NCBI RefSeq assembly: GCF_029258205.1
Contig: NZ_JARHZJ010000015.1
Span: forward strand, 27,147-91,146
Origin: Clostridium sp.
Lineage (GTDB): Bacteria; Bacillota; Clostridia; Clostridiales; Clostridiaceae
Length of the DNA: 64,000 nt
Direction: 5' to 3'
Shown here: positions 48,445-57,837 of the stretch, in pieces
Numbering within the stretch: the stretch's first letter is position 1
How the letters are laid out: each line of letters starts with the position of its first letter
Made by a program: the position numbers and the translations under genes
The notes under the pieces: model-generated
Told to the model about the DNA's origin: nothing
The model's input: the letters and a program-made list of their open reading frames with translations, nothing else
Database searches by the model: none

Positions 48445-51146
48445 GTGCGACACGTTGGTAATTGAAAAGATTACCCACTAAGTTGAAAAAAAAACTTAGG
48501 AGAACTAATACTCCGAGCAATTAAATGAGGAAGTAACGCTCCGAAGAATTGCCATTAAAGCTACGGTATGCAGTTGATTAAGCTATTATGAAATTGTGTA
48601 AAGCCCGTTAAAGTAGGCAGAAAAGTTACCCTAACAAATAATGTTGAGGAAAGGCTTATATAGTCGTAACTGATATGTCTGATGTCTATGAAGTATAACT
48701 ATGGTGAGTATCCAAAATGTGTAATGGAGACGAACTACCGACTGACTTATCGTGAATGTCGCTTAGTAGAAATGCTAAGAGAACCAAATTTGGTTTATCA
48801 TCAGAAGGATGAGTAAAGGCTCGGTTAAGAAAATCCTACAATCCTTACAGGGGATTGGGTTGATGACGGTATTTAGGTAGCACCTACGGATATACGATAC
48901 AGATAGGAGTATTGGAACGTGGAAAGCCTTGAACATTGAGATATAGCTATCTATGAAATGTTTTAAGGGAAAAGAATGATGAACACATCTTCTATAACCT
49001 TAATTAATCAAGGTGAGAGTAGAGCCACAGTACCTATGAAACTATGATAATAAGTAGTGGAGGGATAGGCTCAAGTCGTTTGAGTGGACTAAGTATTATG
49101 TTTTAAAATTTTGCAATAAAAAATGTTTAGGTTCTTGTAAGACTAAAAGAAACGAAAATTCTCGGAGAGGACTTATTCTCCATTAAGGGGGGATGATTAG
49201 TTGACTAAACATAAACCAACGAAAAGGAAAGTCCTAAGAAATAATGAGTATTATGGACAACAAAAAATATTAGATGAATTGTATAAAAAATCAAGCGAAG
49301 GTCAGTATTTTAACAAATTATATGAATTAATAATAAATGAGGATAATATCCTAAAAGCATATAGAACAATTAAAAGAAACACCGGTAGCAAAACCAAAGG
49401 TATAAATGGTCATACAATAAAATACTTAGAAAAATTATCAAAAGATAAAATAATAAGTATGGTAAGAAGTAGATTAAATAACTACAAACCTAACCCAGTA
49501 AGAAGGGTATTTATACAGAAATCCAATGGTAAACAAAGACCATTAGGTATTCCTACAATTGAAGATAGGCTAATACAACAATGTATTCTTCAAATATTAG
49601 AACCAGTTTGCGAAGGTAAATTCCATAAATCAAGTTTTGGATTTAGACCTAACAGAAGTACCCACCAAGCAATAGCAAGATGTCAACACTTAATAAATCA
49701 TAGCAAAAACCACTTTGTTGTGGATGTTGACATTAAAGGGTTCTTTGACAATGTAAATCATAGTAAATTAATGAAACAAATTTGGACTTTAGGAATTAGA
49801 GACAAAAGAGTGTTATGTATAATAAGCAAAATGCTTAAAGCCGAAATAGTAGGTGAAGGAAAACCAACTAAAGGAGTTCCTCAAGGAGGTATACTATCTC
49901 CACTACTTGCAAATATAGTGCTAAATGAATTCGATTGGTGGATATCAAGCCAATGGGAAACAAAAACAACAAAACATAAATACACTCACCCAAGTTCAAA
50001 AATTAAAGCCCTAAAGAATACCAAGTTGAAACCATGCTACATTGTCAGATACGCAGACGACTTCAAATTATTTACTGACAGTAGGACGAATGCAAAGAAA
50101 TTATTCATAGCAACAAAACTTTGGCTAAAAGATAGATTATCATTAGAGATTAGCGATGAAAAGAGCAAAATCACAAATCTTAGAAAAAATGGTTCAGACT
50201 TCTTAGGAATAAGATTGAGAGCTATCCCAAAAGGAACATCTCAGTTAGGATATGTCTCGCAAAGCAAAATTGAGCCAAAAAGGAAAAAGAAAATAATCGA
50301 AGTCTATAAAAATAAGCTAAAAGATTTAAGAATCAGTCCGAATATAGATAAAGTCAAAAACCTCAATGGATTCACACTGGGAATTCACAACTACTACAAA
50401 GTAGCAACAGATGTAAGGCAAGACTTTAACGATATATTTCACACAATCTACGGTAAATATAAAACACTCAAAAGAAAGAATATAATTGTTGAAAAAGGCG
50501 TTGAAAATGAAGTGCTAAAAACATTCTATAAAGGGTACAAAGAAAATTTAAACAGTTGTTGCAAAATAACATTATACCCAATACACTTCATACATTTCAA
50601 AAAGCCAATACAAATTCATCCAGAGGTCACTCCGTATACCGAGACAGGAAGAAAAAGAATACACAATACACTAAATGTTGTATCAGTATTGGAATTAGAA
50701 AACCTAAGAAAAGGTAACTTTGTAAACCGAAGTGTTGAATATATTGATAATAGAATATCAAAATTTGTAGGTCAAAACGGAAAATGCTACATTACAGGTA
50801 TTAGGCTAAAAACTTCTGACGTTCATTGCCATCACAAAATACCACTCAAATACGGTGGAACTGATGAATATGAAAACCTAATAATTGTACACACGGAAGT
50901 GCATAAAATTATACATTCAACTAATACAAAATTGATTTCACAAATAACAAAAGATTGGACTACGAAATCAAAACAAAAATTAAACCAATTAAGAAAACTT
51001 GCAAAATTAGAACCGATAAATTTTAACAAGGTCGCATAATACATCCACAATTCAAACGAGGGAACGCCGTATGAGATGAAAGTCTCACGTACGGTGTGGA
51101 GTGGGGGAAAAGATGGAGATAACATCAAAATCTTACCTATCACTAT
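48445..51146 (+). mobile_element. Group II intron interrupting dnaE
   Basis: 2702-nt ribozyme element in sense orientation. 5' end GTGCG (48445-48449), 3' end CTAT. Domain V at about 51065-51098 folds as ACGCCGUAUGAGA / UCUCACGUACGGUGU around a UGAAAG tip and has a CGC catalytic triad. Domain VI pairs GTGGGGG (from about 51100) with CCTATCAC and leaves A51139 bulged eight bases from the 3' end, the expected branch point. Candidate exon-binding sites: EBS2 ATGTCTG (48675-48681) with IBS2 CAGATAT; EBS1 CAGAA (48802-48806) with IBS1 TTCTG (48440-48444); the base before EBS1 (T48801) could pair with the first base of exon 2. Domain IV carries the protein gene. Codon use and base composition differ from dnaE. 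Confidence 0.94.
49201..51039 (+). CDS. Group II intron-encoded reverse transcriptase/maturase with HNH endonuclease
   Basis: 612 residues, intact. Start TTG 49201 with AGGGGGG eight bases upstream; the nearby ATG at 49193 stops after three codons. RT blocks: RRVFIQKSNGKQRPLGIPTIEDRLIQQ, FGFRPNRSTHQAI, VVDVDIKGFFDNVNH, KGVPQGGILSPLLANIVLNEFDWW, and the catalytic YADD (284-287). Then the thumb/maturase X region (about 370-450) and a C-terminal HNH nuclease (from CYITG at 529 through HCHHKIPLKYGGTDEYENLIIVHTEVH). It should assist splicing of its own intron and drive retrohoming. All catalytic motifs are present, so both activities may be working. Confidence 0.95.
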   Translation: MTKHKPTKRKVLRNNEYYGQQKILDELYKKSSEGQYFNKLYELIINEDNILKAYRTIKRNTGSKTKGINGHTIKYLEKLSKDKIISMVRSRLNNYKPNPVRRVFIQKSNGKQRPLGIPTIEDRLIQQCILQILEPVCEGKFHKSSFGFRPNRSTHQAIARCQHLINHSKNHFVVDVDIKGFFDNVNHSKLMKQIWTLGIRDKRVLCIISKMLKAEIVGEGKPTKGVPQGGILSPLLANIVLNEFDWWISSQWETKTTKHKYTHPSSKIKALKNTKLKPCYIVRYADDFKLFTDSRTNAKKLFIATKLWLKDRLSLEISDEKSKITNLRKNGSDFLGIRLRAIPKGTSQLGYVSQSKIEPKRKKKIIEVYKNKLKDLRISPNIDKVKNLNGFTLGIHNYYKVATDVRQDFNDIFHTIYGKYKTLKRKNIIVEKGVENEVLKTFYKGYKENLNSCCKITLYPIHFIHFKKPIQIHPEVTPYTETGRKRIHNTLNVVSVLELENLRKGNFVNRSVEYIDNRISKFVGQNGKCYITGIRLKTSDVHCHHKIPLKYGGTDEYENLIIVHTEVHKIIHSTNTKLISQITKDWTTKSKQKLNQLRKLAKLEPINFNKVA

Positions 51147-53452
51147 ACTTTTGTTATGAGGGAAGACAAAGGGTTATAGACTATGTTGTTGAAAAGTATG
51201 GATATGACAATGTATCTCAGATTATAACTTTTGGAACTATGGCTGCTAGAGCTTGTATAAGGGATGTAGGAAGAGCTATGAACTATACATATGCAGAGGT
51301 TGATAGAATAGCTAAACAGATTCCTACAGTGCTTGGTATTACTATAGATAAGGCTTTAGATTTAAATCCAGAACTTGAAGAAATTTATGAAAATGAAGAT
51401 AGAGTAAGGGAGCTTATTGATGTAAGTAGAAGGCTAGAAGGGCTTCCAAGACATTCATCAACTCATGCCGCTGGAGTAGTTATAGCTTCTCAGCCTTTAG
51501 TAGAATATGTGCCACTTCAAAAAAATGATGAATCTATTGTAACTCAATTTGATATGACAACACTTGAAGAGCTTGGTTTATTAAAAATGGACTTCTTAGG
51601 TCTTAGAACCTTAACTGTTATGCGTGATGCTATAAATATGATTAAGTATAATAGAGGAGTAGACATAGATTTAGATAATTTAGATTTTGATGATAAAGAA
51701 GTTTATAAGATGATTGGTGAAGGGAATACAGTAGGGGTATTCCAGTTAGAGTCAGCAGGAATGACTTCTTTCATGAAAGAGCTTAAACCAGACTGTTTAG
51801 AGGATATCATAGCTGGAATATCATTATATAGACCAGGTCCTATGGCAGAAATACCAAGATATATAAGTGGTAAAAGAGATCCTAAGTCAGTAGAATACAT
51901 AGTTCCTGAGCTTGAAAATATACTAAATGTAACCTATGGTGTTATGGTTTACCAAGAACAGGTTATGGAAATTGTTAGAAAATTAGCAGGATATTCCATG
52001 GGGAGAAGTGACCTTGTTAGAAGAGCTATGTCTAAGAAAAAGCATAAGGTCATGGAAGAGGAAAGAAAGAACTTTATTTATGGAATTGAAGATGAAAATG
52101 GAAGTATAGAAGTTCCAGGTTGTTTAAGAAATGGTATTTCAGTTGAGGCTGCTAATAAAATATTTGACTCTATGATGGATTTTGCATCCTATGCATTTAA
52201 CAAAAGTCATGCTGCTGCCTATGCTGTAATAGGATTCCAAACAGCTTATCTTATGAGATATTATCCAGTAGAGTTTTTAGCTGCTATGCTTAACTCTGTT
52301 ATGGGTAACAGTGATAAGGTATCTGAATATATAAGAAGTGCAGAAAAACTTGGAATTCAGGTGTTACCACCAGACATAAATGAGAGTTACACTAAGTTTA
52401 CAGTTAAGGGTGATACTATAAGATTTGGTATGGGAGCTATAAAAAATGTAGGAGTAAATGTTGTAGAAAACATAGCTAAATCAAGAGATGAAAAGGGTAA
52501 ATTCACTTCCCTTATGGATTTTTGCAACAAAATAGACTTAAGTATTGTTAATAAAAGAGCAGTAGAAAGTTTAATAAAAGCTGGTACATTTGATAGCTTA
52601 AAGATTTATAGATCACAATTATTATCTGTTTTTGAAAAAATAATGGATGGAGTATATTCTCAAAGAAAGAAAAATATAGATGGGCAAATGTCATTGTTTG
52701 GAGCACTTCAAGAAGATAGTGGGTCAAACTTAGAGATAAGTTATCCAAATATAAAAGAATTCAACAAAAAATATATGCTTGCTATGGAAAAGGAAATGAC
52801 AGGTCTTTATATGAGTGGTCATCCATTAGATGATTATGAAAAGCCTTTAAAGGAGCAAACATCAATAACTATAGAAAAGATAATAGAAGCTCAAAATAAT
52901 TTAAATGAACAAAATAATGTTGAATTAGAAGACTTAGGTGTAGATAGTTTTTTAACTGATGGAACTAGAGTCATTGTAGGAGGAATTCTTACTAATGTTT
53001 CTAGAAAAGTAACTAGAAATAATACTCTTATGGCATTTGCAAAAATAGAGGACTTAACTGGATATTTAGAATGTGTTATATTTCCTAAAACCTTAGAAAA
53101 ATGTAATGCACTAGTAAATGAGGATTGCTTTGTTTTAGTAAGAGGAAGGGTTTCTTTAAAAGAAGATGAAGAGCCAAAAATACTTTGTGAAGATATACAG
53201 CCATTAGAATTAATGAATTCTTCAAAGTTATATATAAAGGTTCAAGATAGAGAAAAAGCTAATATGATAGTTAAACCTTTAAAGGTTTTATTATCACAAT
53301 ATAAAGGAGATTCTCCAGTTTATATATTTGCAGCAAAGGAAAAGGCATCATTTAGATTAAATAGAGATATGTGGGTTGATTTAGATACAGATGTAATAGA
53401 CTTTTTAATTAGCAAATTTGGAGAGGAAAATGTAAAAGTAGTTGAAGGTTAA
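51147..53452 (+). CDS. dnaE: DNA polymerase III alpha subunit DnaE, exon 2 (residues 425-1192)
   Basis: 3' exon. It begins AC-TTT-TGT-TAT, completing Asp425 and continuing FCYEGRQRVIDYVVEKYG, which restores the PDxDxDF-C motif when joined to exon 1. Recognisable parts: RDVGRAMNYTYAEVDRIAKQIP, SSTHAAGVVI, the palm Asp in LLKMDFLGLRTLTV, GVFQLESAGM, RPGPMAEIPRYI and YGVMVYQEQVM, FNKSHAAAYAVIGFQTAYL, the tandem HhH region, and a C-terminal OB fold (VIVGGILTNVSRKVTRNNTLMAFAKIEDLTGYLECVIFP). No usable independent start exists, so it needs splicing to be made in frame. Terminator at 53495. Confidence 0.93.
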
Positions 53453-53494
53453 TATTTAATGTTATAAATATTAAAAGAAAAAGCTGTTAAATTT

Positions 53495-53519
53495 CGTAAC
53501 ACCAGTGTTATGTTTTTTG
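53495..53519 (+). terminator. Terminator after dnaE
   Basis: CGTAACAC pairs with GTGTTATG (one G-U) and TTTTTT follows. Confidence 0.8.
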
Positions 53520-53628
53520 AAGATTAAATATAATATTATTTAAATCTAATTGGGATAAAATCAACTCTAATTTTATTTTAGGTTGAAATTTTATCATTTC
53601 ATCAAAGTTAAATAAAAAAATTTTGTTG

Positions 53629-53707
53629 TATAATCATATTGAAAGTTACTCCTTTATTTGTTTTTACTTATACTATAAACATGTGGAGTAACCTTTATTT
53701 TCTTTTT
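53629..53707 (+). ncRNA. Candidate small RNA between dnaE and pfkA
   Basis: TATAAT at 53629-53634 would start RNA near 53641. The transcript GAAAGTTACTCC... forms a GTTACTCC (53645-53652) / GGAGTAAC (53685-53692) stem and ends in a T-rich run (53694-53708), giving about 65 nt. No open reading frame. The -35 region is poor, so expression is uncertain. It could equally be an attenuator of a longer leader. Confidence 0.35.
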
Positions 53708-53982
53708 TATTATAAAAATGGACACGAGATAATTAAAAAAATAAAATTTACTCAAATATTAAAACGATTTTAGAGCATAATAATAATTGAAAAAATTATC
53801 AAATATCGAGTTTTTTCTTTAATTATACATAAAAAGGTTGAAAATAATAACTACTTTAAGTACAATTAATTGTGGTAGAATAGTATTAACGAAGTTTCAT
53901 AGGGTATTAAATTTTGAGATAAAATTTAAAAAGTTTAAAATTGATAAACATTTAACATATATAAATAATATCTTAAAAATGT

Positions 53983-54017
53983 GGGTAATATTTGGCACTG
54001 TTGGGACTTAATTTGTC
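53983..54017 (+). promoter_or_regulatory. CggR-like tandem operator upstream of pfkA
   Basis: GGGAC (54003-54007), six bases, TGTC (54014-54017): one perfect copy of the CggR half operator GGGACN6TGTC. Exactly 20 bp upstream (53983) lies GGGTAN6GGCA, a degenerate copy at the spacing used in Bacillus. It sits between any promoter and the ribosome site, suited to roadblock repression. The perfect copy also forms a GGGAC/GTCCC hairpin next to the ribosome site, an alternative role. Confidence 0.5.
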
Positions 54018-54044
54018 CCTAATGGTGTAGAGGAGGAAAATATT

Positions 54045-55004
54045 ATGAAAAAGATTGCTATTTTAACAAGTGGTGGAGATGCACCAGGAATGAATGCCGC
54101 TTTAAGAGCTGTTACAAGAATGGCTTTACACCATGGACTTGAAGTAATGGGAGTTCAAAGAGGATATGCTGGATTAGTAAACGGAGAACTATTCAAAATG
54201 GATAGAAAATCTGTTTCAGAAATTATAAACAGAGGCGGTACAATGTTAAGAACTGCTAGATGTTTAGAATTCAAACAAGAAGAAGTAAGAGAAAAAGCTG
54301 CACAAATATTAAAAGCTTATGGTGTTGATGCTTTAGTAGTTATAGGTGGAGATGGATCATTCATGGGAGCTAAACTTCTTTCAAAACTTGGAGTTAAGAC
54401 TGTTGGATTACCAGGAACAATCGATAACGACTTATCTTACACAGATTACACTATAGGATTTGATACTGCATTAAGCACAGTAGTAGATGCTATAAACAAA
54501 TTAAGAGATACATCAACTTCACACGAAAGAGTATCAATCGTAGAAGTTATGGGAAGAAACTGTGGAGATCTTGCTTTATATGCTGGTATTGCAGGTGGAG
54601 CAGAAGCTATAATAGTTCCAGAAATGCAATTTGACAAAGATGAATTAATAAAAACTATCTTAGAAGGTAAAGCAAGTGGAAAAACTCACAGCATAATAGT
54701 TCTTGCTGAGGGTGTTGGAGGATCAGCTGAATTAGCTAAAGAAATACAATCTGTAACAGGCATAGAAACTAGAGCTACAATTTTAGGTCATATCCAAAGA
54801 GGTGGATCACCAACTGCTGATGACATAGTATTAGCTTCAAGAATGGGAGCTAAAGCTGTTGAAGTTTTATTAGAAGGAAAAACTTCAAAAGTTATAGGAA
54901 TTAAAGAAAATAAAATATTCGATATGGATATAGATGAAGCTTTAGATATAGAGAGAAGTTTTGACGAAAGCCTTTATGAAATGGCTAACTGTATAAACAA
55001 ATAA
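54045..55004 (+). CDS. pfkA: ATP-dependent 6-phosphofructokinase
   Basis: 319 residues, the bacterial allosteric length. Glycolytic conversion of fructose-6-phosphate to the 1,6-bisphosphate. ATP loop TSGGDAPGMNAALR, VVIGGDGSFMGA, catalytic PGTIDNDLSYTDYTIGFDTA, VEVMGRNCGDLA and the substrate-binding GHIQRGGSPTADD. Gly at the position after GGDG marks ATP rather than pyrophosphate use. Ribosome site AGAGGAGG. Followed after 93 nt by pyk with no clear terminator between, so pfkA-pyk is an operon. Confidence 0.96.
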   Translation: MKKIAILTSGGDAPGMNAALRAVTRMALHHGLEVMGVQRGYAGLVNGELFKMDRKSVSEIINRGGTMLRTARCLEFKQEEVREKAAQILKAYGVDALVVIGGDGSFMGAKLLSKLGVKTVGLPGTIDNDLSYTDYTIGFDTALSTVVDAINKLRDTSTSHERVSIVEVMGRNCGDLALYAGIAGGAEAIIVPEMQFDKDELIKTILEGKASGKTHSIIVLAEGVGGSAELAKEIQSVTGIETRATILGHIQRGGSPTADDIVLASRMGAKAVEVLLEGKTSKVIGIKENKIFDMDIDEALDIERSFDESLYEMANCINK

Positions 55005-55097
55005 TTTTAGTTAATGAAATAATAGATTTTTAAATTTATTATTTATTATATATTTTTAAACTTAGGGTTAATTTTTTTACGAGGGAGTGTTTTTAAA

Positions 55098-56501
55098 ATG
55101 AGAAGAACAAAATTAGTATGCACTATCGGACCAGCTAGTGAAAACGAAGAAATCTTAACAAAAATAATCGAAGCAGGTATGAACGCTTCAAGACATAATT
55201 TCTCACATGGTGACCATGAAGAGCACAAAGGAAGAATGGTTAAAGTAAGAGAAATATCAAAAAAATTAGGTAAAGAAGTAGCTATATTATTAGATACTAA
55301 AGGACCTGAGATAAGAACTGGAAAATTCGAGCCAAGCAAAGTTGAATTAACTGCTGGAACTGAATTTACTATATATGCTGGAGCAGAAGACGTAATAGGA
55401 GATACTACTAAGTGTTCAGTTACATATGCTGGATTAGCTAAAGACGTTAAAGCAGGAGATACTATCTTAATAGACGACGGTTTAGTTGGATTAGAAGTTG
55501 TATCTGTAGAAGGAAATGCTGTTAAGTGTATCGTAAGAAACACTGGATTAGTTGGAACTCATAAAGGAGTTAATGTTCCTGGAGTATCAATAAAATTACC
55601 AGCTATGACTGATAAAGATAGATCTGATTTAATATTCGGTTGTGAAATGGGAGTTAACATGGTTGCTGCTTCATTCATAAGAAAAGCAGAAGACGTTAAA
55701 GCTATAAGAGAAGTATTAGTTGCTAATGGTGGAGCTGATATACAAATATTCTCAAAAATTGAAAACCAAGAAGGTGTTGATAACATAGATGCTATCATCG
55801 AAGCTTCAGATGGTATCATGGTAGCTAGAGGAGACCTTGGTGTTGAAATACCAATGGAAGACGTTCCTTCAGTTCAAAAAATGATAATAGAAAAATGTAA
55901 CAATGCTGGAAAACCAGTTATAACTGCTACTCAAATGTTAGACTCAATGATGAGAAACCCAAGACCAACAAGAGCTGAGGTTTCAGACGTAACTAACGCT
56001 ATCTTAGATGGTACTGATGCTATCATGTTAAGTGGTGAGTCAGCTAACGGAAGTTGGCCAGTAGAAGCTGTTGAAACTATGGTTAAAATAGCTACTAAAT
56101 CAGAAGAAATGTTAAGCTACGAATTAGCTTCTTCAAAAGCTAAACAACATATACCAGCTGTACCAGGAGTTATCTCAAGAGCTGCTTGTAACGCTGCACA
56201 CGAGTTAAAATCAGCTGCTATAGTTTCATTAACTCAATCAGGAGCTACTGCTAAGAGAATTTCTCAATGCAGACCAGATGCACCAATCGTTACTATAACT
56301 CCAAATGAAAGAGTTGCTAAGAAAGTTGCTTTATGCTTCGGAGTTTACCCTGTTGTTGCTGAAAATGCTACAATGGAAAATGCTGTTGAAATAGCTAAAA
56401 ATGCTGGATTTGTTAAAGCTAATGACACTGCTGTAATTGTTGCAGGTGTACCAGCTAATGAAGGAAACACTAACATAGTAAAAGTTGAAGTTGTAAAATA
56501 A
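55098..56501 (+). CDS. pyk: Pyruvate kinase
   Basis: 467 residues; it lacks the extra C-terminal PEP-utiliser domain of Bacillus enzymes. Last glycolytic step, PEP plus ADP to pyruvate plus ATP. N-terminal RRTKLVCTIGPASENEEIL, NASRHNFSHGDHEEH, LLDTKGPEIRTGKF, MVAASFIRKAEDV, the catalytic Lys in IFSKIENQEGV, GIMVARGDLGVEIP and TRAEVSDVTNAILDGTDAIMLSGESANG. Codon use is rich in highly expressed codons. Strong terminator behind it. Confidence 0.96.
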   Translation: MRRTKLVCTIGPASENEEILTKIIEAGMNASRHNFSHGDHEEHKGRMVKVREISKKLGKEVAILLDTKGPEIRTGKFEPSKVELTAGTEFTIYAGAEDVIGDTTKCSVTYAGLAKDVKAGDTILIDDGLVGLEVVSVEGNAVKCIVRNTGLVGTHKGVNVPGVSIKLPAMTDKDRSDLIFGCEMGVNMVAASFIRKAEDVKAIREVLVANGGADIQIFSKIENQEGVDNIDAIIEASDGIMVARGDLGVEIPMEDVPSVQKMIIEKCNNAGKPVITATQMLDSMMRNPRPTRAEVSDVTNAILDGTDAIMLSGESANGSWPVEAVETMVKIATKSEEMLSYELASSKAKQHIPAVPGVISRAACNAAHELKSAAIVSLTQSGATAKRISQCRPDAPIVTITPNERVAKKVALCFGVYPVVAENATMENAVEIAKNAGFVKANDTAVIVAGVPANEGNTNIVKVEVVK

Positions 56502-56519
56502 TTTTATAACTAATTATAA

Positions 56520-56549
56520 AAATAGGTAGTTTATCTACCTATTTTTTTT
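56520..56549 (+). terminator. Terminator of the pfkA-pyk operon
   Basis: AAATAGGTAG / CTACCTATTT perfect 10-bp stem with loop TTTAT and T run. Confidence 0.92.
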
Positions 56550-56841
56550 ATGAAAAAAATGGCTTAATTATGTAAATATTAATGACATTATATTTTGGTT
56601 TTTTCATATAAAAATTTTTTTAAAAATATTTTAAATTATATTGATTAAAGATATAATTTTTTAAAGTTTCAAAGTAATGTTTTAAATGAAAAGTAAGAGA
56701 GTTTTAATTGTTAATAAAATATTAATAAAATTTATAAAGTTTAAAAATGTAAAAAATTTAGATTTAAATAAGAATAAAAATAAATTATATTAAATAAATA
56801 TTATAAAAATATATAGTTTACAAAAAGTTAACAATAATTTT

Positions 56842-56970
56842 GTGACAAGTAAAAGAAAATGGTGTATATTAGATAGTGCTTATGAAATAATATAAGTAGA
56901 ATCAAATGGCAACTGATTCCAAGATGAAAAAAGTACTTGATGACTGATATCATCGAGTGCTTCTTTTTTT
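56842..56970 (+). ncRNA. Candidate intergenic small RNA (about 94 nt) with its own promoter and terminator
   Basis: Promoter GTGACA (56842-56847), 17 nt, TATATT (56865-56870) with TG upstream. Predicted RNA 56877-56970 has three hairpins: CTTAT/ATAAG (56879-56896), GAATCA/TGATTC (56899-56919, loop AATGGCAAC) and a 13-bp terminator stem (56931-56943 with 56950-56962) plus T run. No ORF of note. The next gene starts 214 nt further with its own leader, so this looks like a free-standing RNA. The remainder of 56550-57183 is plain A/T-rich. Confidence 0.5.
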
Positions 56971-57183
56971 ATTTAAAATTATAAGTTGAAAAGATAGCGA
57001 AAATTTAGAAATGATTATTATAGATTATTTATAATATTTATTTTCAACTTAATTTCAGAGAATTTTTGATATTCTATAAGTTGTGAGTATTTCACATTTA
57101 TTAGATTAATATAGTTTTATAGTATAAATTTAATGTAAATACAAAAAATAACCTCAAATAATATTTTGAGGAGGAGATTGAAT

Positions 57184-57540
57184 ATGACAAGATTAGCATG
57201 TTCAGCTCATAATTGTGTTAACTATGTTAATGGAATGTGTTCAGCTTTTACTATTGAAGTTGATGGTGAGAGTGCAGAGAATAAGCAAGAAACTTGTTGC
57301 AATACCTTTGCACCAAGAACTTTTGTGAATACAATTAAAAGTGCATTTAATACTAATTATGCTGGAACAATAATGCAAGCATTGGATAGTCAGGAAGATG
57401 TAGACCATAAGATAAAATGCTATGCTATGAATTGCAAATATAATGTTGGAATGACTTGTACATCTACTGATATACAAGTTTTTGGACCAGAAGCTACAAC
57501 ATCTACTTCAACTGAATGTGAAACTTTTTTTAAAAAATAA
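57184..57540 (+). CDS. DUF1540 Cys-rich protein with two repeats
   Basis: 118 residues from the ATG at 57184 after AGGAGGAG; an in-frame TTG at 57166 overlaps this site. Two copies of a ~40-residue Cys module: LACSAHNCVNYVNGMCSAFTIEVDG...CCNTF and IKCYAMNCKYNVGMTCTSTDIQVFG...CETF. The C-x5-C-x6-C...C spacing suggests metal binding. The family is common in spore-forming clostridia; function unknown. Single gene with a terminator behind it; a second member is encoded at 60553. Confidence 0.9.
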   Translation: MTRLACSAHNCVNYVNGMCSAFTIEVDGESAENKQETCCNTFAPRTFVNTIKSAFNTNYAGTIMQALDSQEDVDHKIKCYAMNCKYNVGMTCTSTDIQVFGPEATTSTSTECETFFKK

Positions 57541-57551
57541 CTATTAAGAGG

Positions 57552-57592
57552 GCTAGAACTAAAATATTAATTTTTAAGTTCTAGCTTTTTTA
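57552..57592 (+). terminator. Terminator after the two-repeat DUF1540 gene
   Basis: GCTAGAACT (57552-57560) pairs with AGTTCTAGC (57577-57585), then TTTTTTAT. Confidence 0.85.
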
Positions 57593-57837
57593 TATGATAA
57601 AATATATTCTTAAGAAAGTAATATAAATGATTTTAAAATTCATTAAATAAATGATATTTTATATTAAGTTATTAAAGAAAATAATATATACCTATTAGTA
57701 TAGTTATAAAAGATTGTATTAAGTAAAAAGATATAATAAAATAAATTATTGTTTTAAATTTTACATTTGGAGTATATTAGGATTAGTATGTTATGAAAAA
57801 ATAGATTAACTATTTTAAAAATATAAGGGGGAGTAAA

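Noticed and set aside
51101..51146. Apparent independent start of the dnaE 3' reading frame at 51101-51113
   Set aside because: These bases belong to intron domain VI; the resulting N-terminus lacks homology to DnaE until 51147, and splicing explains the join exactly.
48445..51146. Interpretation as two split genes or a frameshifted dnaE
   Set aside because: Domain V/VI, GTGCG start, RT-maturase and exact frame restoration identify an intron rather than a broken gene.
55046..55543. 165-codon open frame on the minus strand
   Set aside because: Antisense to pyk, no ribosome site, Ser/Pro/Thr-rich shadow translation.
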